Shown piece by piece: positions 60,212 to 64,000 of a stretch of DNA of 64,000 nt. The position numbers and the translations under genes were made by a program. The stretch covers positions 37,060 to 101,059 of the forward strand of contig NZ_BOPO01000037.1 of NCBI RefSeq assembly GCF_017312725.1, in the 5' to 3' direction. The notes beneath the pieces are model-generated. The model saw nothing but the letters and a program-made list of their open reading frames with translations, made no database searches and was not told the DNA's origin. The DNA is from Actinocatenispora comari. Lineage in GTDB: Bacteria; Actinomycetota; Actinomycetes; Mycobacteriales; Micromonosporaceae. Position 1 is the stretch's first letter, and every line of letters starts with the position of its first letter.

Positions 60212-61192
60212 CTACGCGGGCAGCAGGCCGATCGCCTGCTTGGCGCGACGAACCTTGCGCTGCGCGATCTCTCGTGCCCGGGCTGCCCCGGTACGCAGCA
60301 CGCCGCGGACGTGCTCCGGATCGTCCGACAGCTCCTGGTACCGCTTGCGCAGCGGCCCGAGCGTCTCCACCACCGCGTCCGCCACCGCGCGCTTGAGCTG
60401 CCCGTACGAGTCGAAGCCGGGGGCGAGCCCGGCCGGATCGGTGCCGGTGCAGGAGGCGAGGATGTCGAGCAGGTTCGCCACCCCGGGCCGCCGGTCCGGG
60501 TCGTACACCACATCCCGGCCGTCGTCGGTGACCGCGCGCATCACCTTGCGCCGCAAGGTGTCCGGGTCGTCGGCGAGCCGGAGCGAACCGGCCACCGAGG
60601 AGGCCGACTTGCTCATCTTCGTGGTCGGCGCGGCCAGGTCCATGATCCGCGCGCCCACCGGCGGATGTACCGCCCGCGGCACCGTGAACGTCTGGCCGTA
60701 CCGGGTGTTGAACCGGTACGCGACGTCCCGGGCCAGCTCCACGTGCTGGCTCTGGTCGTCGCCGACCGGTACCTCGTCGGCGTCGTAGAGCAGGATGTCG
60801 GCGGCCATCAGGATCGGGTAGGTCAGCAGCGACATCCGGATCTGCTGCTGCCGGCGCGATTTCTCCTTGAACTGGATCATGCGCTGCGCCTCGCCGTACC
60901 CGGTCGTGCACTCCAGCAGGTAGTGCAGCTCGGCGTGCTCGGGCACGTGCGACTGCACCAGGAGCAGGTGCCGGTCCGGGTCGGCGCCCGCGGCGAGCAG
61001 CAGGGTGGCGAACTCGAGCGTTCGCTCCCGTACCAGGGCGGGGTCGTGGTCGAGGGTCAACGCGTGCAGGTCGGAGATGAACACGACGGTGTCGGTGTGC
61101 CCGGTGCCGTCGACGATCGGCCGGATCGCGCCCAGGTAGTTGCCCAGGTGCAGCACGCCGGACGGGGTGAATCCGCTGATGCGGCGGGTCAT
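60212..61192 (-). CDS. trpS: Tryptophanyl-tRNA synthetase
   Basis: A 326-residue class I synthetase. The HIGH-equivalent is HLGN in FTPSGVLHLGNYLGAI and KMSKS lies in PTTKMSKSASS. YPILMAADILLYDADEVPVG and QSQHVELARDVAYRFN form the Trp and AMP pocket. AAGGAG precedes the ATG. The leader carries a Trp-Trp leader peptide and an attenuator, so expression should rise when charged tRNA-Trp is scarce. Actinomycetes often have two trpS genes; this type is commonly the regulated one. Confidence 0.97.
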   Translation of the reverse strand: MTRRISGFTPSGVLHLGNYLGAIRPIVDGTGHTDTVVFISDLHALTLDHDPALVRERTLEFATLLLAAGADPDRHLLLVQSHVPEHAELHYLLECTTGYGEAQRMIQFKEKSRRQQQIRMSLLTYPILMAADILLYDADEVPVGDDQSQHVELARDVAYRFNTRYGQTFTVPRAVHPPVGARIMDLAAPTTKMSKSASSVAGSLRLADDPDTLRRKVMRAVTDDGRDVVYDPDRRPGVANLLDILASCTGTDPAGLAPGFDSYGQLKRAVADAVVETLGPLRKRYQELSDDPEHVRGVLRTGAARAREIAQRKVRRAKQAIGLLPA

Positions 61193-61250
61193 GGTGGTGG
61201 CTCCTTGTCGGTGGGGCCGACCGGCCCGCGCCGCCGAAGCGCGTACACGC

Positions 61251-61277
61251 GAAACGGCCGCCCGAACCGGGCGGCCG
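61251..61277 (-). terminator. trpS attenuator terminator
   Basis: On the minus strand CGGCCGCCCG, loop GTT, CGGGCGGCCG, then TTTCG. GGGCGGC in the preceding leader (about 61306-61312) can pair with the first arm instead and so form an antiterminator. Confidence 0.85.
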
Positions 61278-61318
61278 CGTGTGTGCTGAGCACAATGCGC
61301 GGAGTGTGGTGCCGCCCG

Positions 61319-61360
61319 TCAGGGGCGCCACCAACCGAGACAATCGAAGCTCGTCCGCAT
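61319..61360 (-). CDS. Trp leader peptide of trpS
   Basis: A 13-codon frame, ATG 61358-61360 to TGA 61319-61321, encoding MRTSFDCLGWWRP. Two adjacent Trp codons (61328-61333) sit three codons before the stop. A ribosome stalled there would uncover the pairing region that prevents the terminator at 61251-61277. TAGGGT about six bases before the ATG could be the -10 box, making it leaderless. Confidence 0.88.
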   Translation of the reverse strand: MRTSFDCLGWWRP

Positions 61361-61656
61361 GCCACCACCCTAGCGCACCCCGGCCCCGGACGGCCCTGTC
61401 CGCCTCGTCACCGGCCGGTGCCCCGAACCGCCTCGGCCGGCCGCGGCCCGGTCGGCTCGCCGGCTCGCGCGGTCTCGATGCCGTCGAACCCGGCGCGTGA
61501 TCGGCATCGTCGGGTGCGCGTCGCCGTCGCGGCGTGCGACGTACCCGTCGTGCCCGAACCGGCCGCCCCGCACCGGTTCGTGAGTGTTGGACTGCCCATC
61601 GTGACCAGCTGATGCGGTACTGTCTGCGGGCCACGGCGGGGGCCGGGAGGTGGTGC

Positions 61657-63594
61657 ATGGCCAGGGTACGGGCGGTTTTCGGGCAGGCGGTGACGGCGCA
61701 CCGGGAGGCGGTGGCGCAGCTGCGCGCGGCGCGCGCCGCGCTGGACGTCGATCGTTCCGGTGACTCCGCCACCGACCGGGCCGGGCTCGCCGACCAGGCC
61801 CGGGACGCCGCCGGCCGACTGGCGCCCGGCTGGCTCGGCGCGGACTGGGCCGCCACCGCGGACCTTGCGGTCGGCCGGGACGCGTCCGCCGCCGCACCGG
61901 TACCGGTGCGCATCGGTACCGCCGTGCCGGGAGACGACCTCGACTACCCCGCGGTGGTGCCGTTGCTCGGAGCCGGTCACCTGGCCGTCGAGGCCGCGTC
62001 ACCGCAGCCGTTCGCCGGTGTGCTGCTGCGGTTGCTGGCGGCGGCACCGGCCGGGCTGCTGCGGGTGTGCTGGCTCGGTCCCGGACTGCCGGCACCGTTC
62101 CGGCCGTTGCGCGCGGCCGGGCTGCTGGTCGAGGCCGACCCGGACACCGCGCTCGCCGCCGCCGACCGTCAGCTGCGGCACGTCGCCGACGCGGTACGGG
62201 CGGGGCAGGATCCGGCCGGCCTGCCGTACCTGGTGCTGGTCGCCGCGCAGCCGCTGCCGCCGGCGCGGCTGCGCCCGCTGGCCGAGCAGGGCCCGGCCGG
62301 CCGGCTGCACCTGTTGCTGGCCGGTCAGGCCGCCCCGCTGCCACACACCGTCTCGGTGCGATCCGGCGCCGTCCGGGACCCGCATGCCGGGCGGGAGCCG
62401 CACACCGGCCCCGATGCGCACCCCGACCGGGACTCGTACGCCGGCTCGGGCTCGGCGGGTGGCCGGTCGCCGGGGGCCACGGCGGCAGGAGCCGGCGGCA
62501 CCGGGGCCGGGCGCGGTGAGCAGGTGACGGTCTCGTACGGCGAGGTGACGGCGCCCGCGGTGCGGCTGGATCCGGCGCCGCCGGACGAGCTGATCGCGGC
62601 GGTGTGCCGGCGGTTGGCCGATTCGCTGCGGCCGGGGTTCGCGCAGTTGCTGCCGGCACAGCGATGGGCCGAGAGCTCCGCGACCGGGCTGCGCACGCCG
62701 ATCGGCGTCGGCGCGGGCGGTGCCGTCGAGTTGGCCTGCGCCGAACGGACCCCGCACTGGCTGCTGGCCGGGCCACCGCGGGCGGCCGGCGCGGTCGCGC
62801 TGACCGCCGTGTACGGGCTCGCCGCCCGGTACTCGCCGGACGAGCTCGCGGTCTACCTGCTCGACGCGACCGGGGCCGCGCTGTTCGCCGAGTTCGCGCC
62901 GAGCCGGGCCGATCCCAGCTGGCTGCCGCACGCCCGGCACGTCGGCGCGGTGGACACCGCCGAGGACCTGCGACCGGTACTGGCGGCGCTCGCCGGCGAG
63001 GTCGCGGAGCGGCGCCGGCTGCTGGCGCGCGCCGGGCACACCGAGCTGGCCGCGGCACTGTCCACAGTAGACAGGGCGATGCCGCGGATCCTGGTCGTCC
63101 TCGCCGGCGCCGACCTGCTGTGGGCCGCGACGCCACCCGCACCGGTACCGCGGGCGCACCCGGACGGTGGGCCCGGGCCGGCCCCCGATGCCGGGACGGT
63201 GCCGCGGATGCGGGGCGAGGACGGCGTGCGGCCGGGCCACGGCGAGCCCGTGCCGGCCTCGCGCGGCCGCGCTGACGGGGAACCGGACCCGCCGCCGGTC
63301 GAGGCGATGCTGGCGGAGCTGGCCACGATCGGGGGAGCGGTGGGCGTGCACCTGCTGTCGTGCGCGCAGCGGCCGGCGGTGCCGGTGCTCGCACGGTTGC
63401 CCGGGCGGCTCACGGTGTCCGATGTGGACGGTACCGCGGTGCTCGGCGGGCGGACGGTGCGGCTGATCGACCCGTACGCCGAACCGGCGGCCCGGGCCCG
63501 GTTGCGCGAGGCGCTGTGGCAGGCACGTACCCCGGGCAGCGCGCCGCCGGAGGTGCCGCACGCGACCGAGCCGACCAGCCTGGCAGGGGAGTGA
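61657..63594 (+). CDS. FtsK/SpoIIIE-like protein with degenerate P-loop
   Basis: A 645-residue protein with GGGAGG before its ATG. The N-terminal coiled-coil (VTAHREAVAQLRAARAALDV) is followed by a first ATPase-like module (100-230) and a disordered Gly/Ala/His-rich linker (about 235-290). The second FtsK-like module starts HWLLAGPPRAAGAVAL (367-382). The Walker A position reads GPPRAAGA where FtsK has a GKS/GKT, and Walker B-like LAVYLLDATG is kept. Neither module shows GK-S/T, so ATP hydrolysis is unlikely. It may be a structural partner in an FtsK/EccC-like secretion or segregation machine, coupled to the gene at 63598. Confidence 0.8.
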   Translation: MARVRAVFGQAVTAHREAVAQLRAARAALDVDRSGDSATDRAGLADQARDAAGRLAPGWLGADWAATADLAVGRDASAAAPVPVRIGTAVPGDDLDYPAVVPLLGAGHLAVEAASPQPFAGVLLRLLAAAPAGLLRVCWLGPGLPAPFRPLRAAGLLVEADPDTALAAADRQLRHVADAVRAGQDPAGLPYLVLVAAQPLPPARLRPLAEQGPAGRLHLLLAGQAAPLPHTVSVRSGAVRDPHAGREPHTGPDAHPDRDSYAGSGSAGGRSPGATAAGAGGTGAGRGEQVTVSYGEVTAPAVRLDPAPPDELIAAVCRRLADSLRPGFAQLLPAQRWAESSATGLRTPIGVGAGGAVELACAERTPHWLLAGPPRAAGAVALTAVYGLAARYSPDELAVYLLDATGAALFAEFAPSRADPSWLPHARHVGAVDTAEDLRPVLAALAGEVAERRRLLARAGHTELAAALSTVDRAMPRILVVLAGADLLWAATPPAPVPRAHPDGGPGPAPDAGTVPRMRGEDGVRPGHGEPVPASRGRADGEPDPPPVEAMLAELATIGGAVGVHLLSCAQRPAVPVLARLPGRLTVSDVDGTAVLGGRTVRLIDPYAEPAARARLREALWQARTPGSAPPEVPHATEPTSLAGE

Positions 63595-63597
63595 GCC

Positions 63598-64000
63598 GTG
63601 GCGGACTGGGACGACTACCTGGCGGCGACCCGGCGCCTCGGCGTCGCCGCGCCGATCTCGGCCGAGGCCGCCGCGGCGCACCAGGAGCGGATCGTCGCGC
63701 TGTCCGACCGGGCGCTGACCCAGCGAGACGAGCTGACCGAACGGGCCGGCCGGTTGCGGTTGCCGGCCCCGGACTTCACCGCCGCCGGCCCGGGTGAGCT
63801 GCCGGACCTGCTCGAACCGGTACCGGTGGCCGATCGGCTCGCGCTGGCCGAACGGCGCCTGGCCGCCGCGACCGCCGCCGGCACCGAGGTCGACCGGCTC
63901 GCCGCCAGCCCGCCGCTGCTGCCGTCGTGGCGGCCGCGGCCGCGCGCCGCGGCGGTGTACGCGGCGTGCTCGTTCGCCGGCCTGGTCGGCCAGCTGGTGT
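63598..64000 (+). CDS. Partial protein, coiled coil then membrane segment (runs off window)
   Basis: Open from GTG 63598, three bases after the FtsK-like stop, to the window end (134 codons). The start is helical (DWDDYLAATRRLGV, then AHQERIVALSDRALTQRDEL). A second helix follows (RLALAERRLAAATAAGTEVD). Near the end a hydrophobic stretch begins (AAAVYAACSFAGLVGQLV), probably a membrane helix. No family can be assigned from this fragment. It is presumably co-transcribed with the FtsK-like gene. Confidence 0.7.
   Translation, partial: MADWDDYLAATRRLGVAAPISAEAAAAHQERIVALSDRALTQRDELTERAGRLRLPAPDFTAAGPGELPDLLEPVPVADRLALAERRLAAATAAGTEVDRLAASPPLLPSWRPRPRAAAVYAACSFAGLVGQLV

Noticed and set aside
61195..61375. 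T-box riboswitch before trpS
   Set aside because: No T-box consensus or specifier stem was seen; the leader peptide with two Trp codons explains the hairpins better.

Overview
The DNA is very G+C-rich with strong G/C third-position bias, GTG starts, overlapping GTGA/ATGA gene junctions and probable leaderless promoters. The gene content (tig-clpP1-clpP2-clpX, valS-folC-DUF4233, XRE/DUF397 pairs, NRDE, DUF3152, DUF5134) points to a filamentous actinomycete, most like Micromonosporaceae. The genus assignment is inference only.

Layout. 1-2.3 kb: an NTF2-like gene divergent from a LysR gene, a 30-bp tandem repeat and a hemerythrin-like gene. 2.37-16.58 kb: a complete integrative element of the pSAM2/AICE type, inserted in the 3' half of tRNA-Gly(TCC). 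It has a 46-bp direct repeat at its ends (attL/attR), paired arm-type repeats beside each end, int, xis, a RepSA-like HUH initiator, a DUF2637/Spd-like membrane protein, an FtsK-like Tra translocase, a Pra-like activator with two operator copies over its promoter, an XRE/DUF397 pair, an MFS exporter, and an A+T-rich cargo gene of unknown function. 16.6-22 kb: tRNA-Gly, tRNA-Pro, then the proteostasis run tig-clpP1-clpP2-clpX with strong terminators. 22-24.8 kb: related membrane-anchored proteins with a collapsed paralogue between them.

24.8-30.2 kb is the most unusual chromosomal locus. A 26-residue peptide gene with an excellent ribosome site is followed by a perfect hairpin, a PaaK/CapK-type adenylate-forming enzyme and a polytopic membrane protein. 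An XRE-NB-ARC-TPR regulator is divergent. This looks like a modified or signalling peptide system. 30.4-34.8 kb: valS-folC-DUF4233. 35-42.8 kb: a ROK regulator with two sets of Gfo/Idh/MocA dehydrogenase plus TIM-barrel isomerase genes (sugar or polyol catabolism). 42.8-49.6 kb: mixed regulators (LysR, ArsR, AraC-DinB), MFS, S41 hydrolase, RpiB-like, GNAT and a truncated VOC gene.

49.7-58.9 kb is largely secreted or envelope functions: a GH27 alpha-galactosidase-like enzyme, a methyltransferase with a His-rich repeat tail, a sedolisin protease, a DUF3152 lipoprotein, an OmpR-type two-component pair, and a Cys-rich mini-protein coupled to DUF5134. 59-64 kb: an NRDE protein, trpS preceded by a clear Trp-Trp leader peptide and attenuator, and an FtsK/SpoIIIE-like protein that has lost its P-loop, followed by a partial gene that runs off the window.
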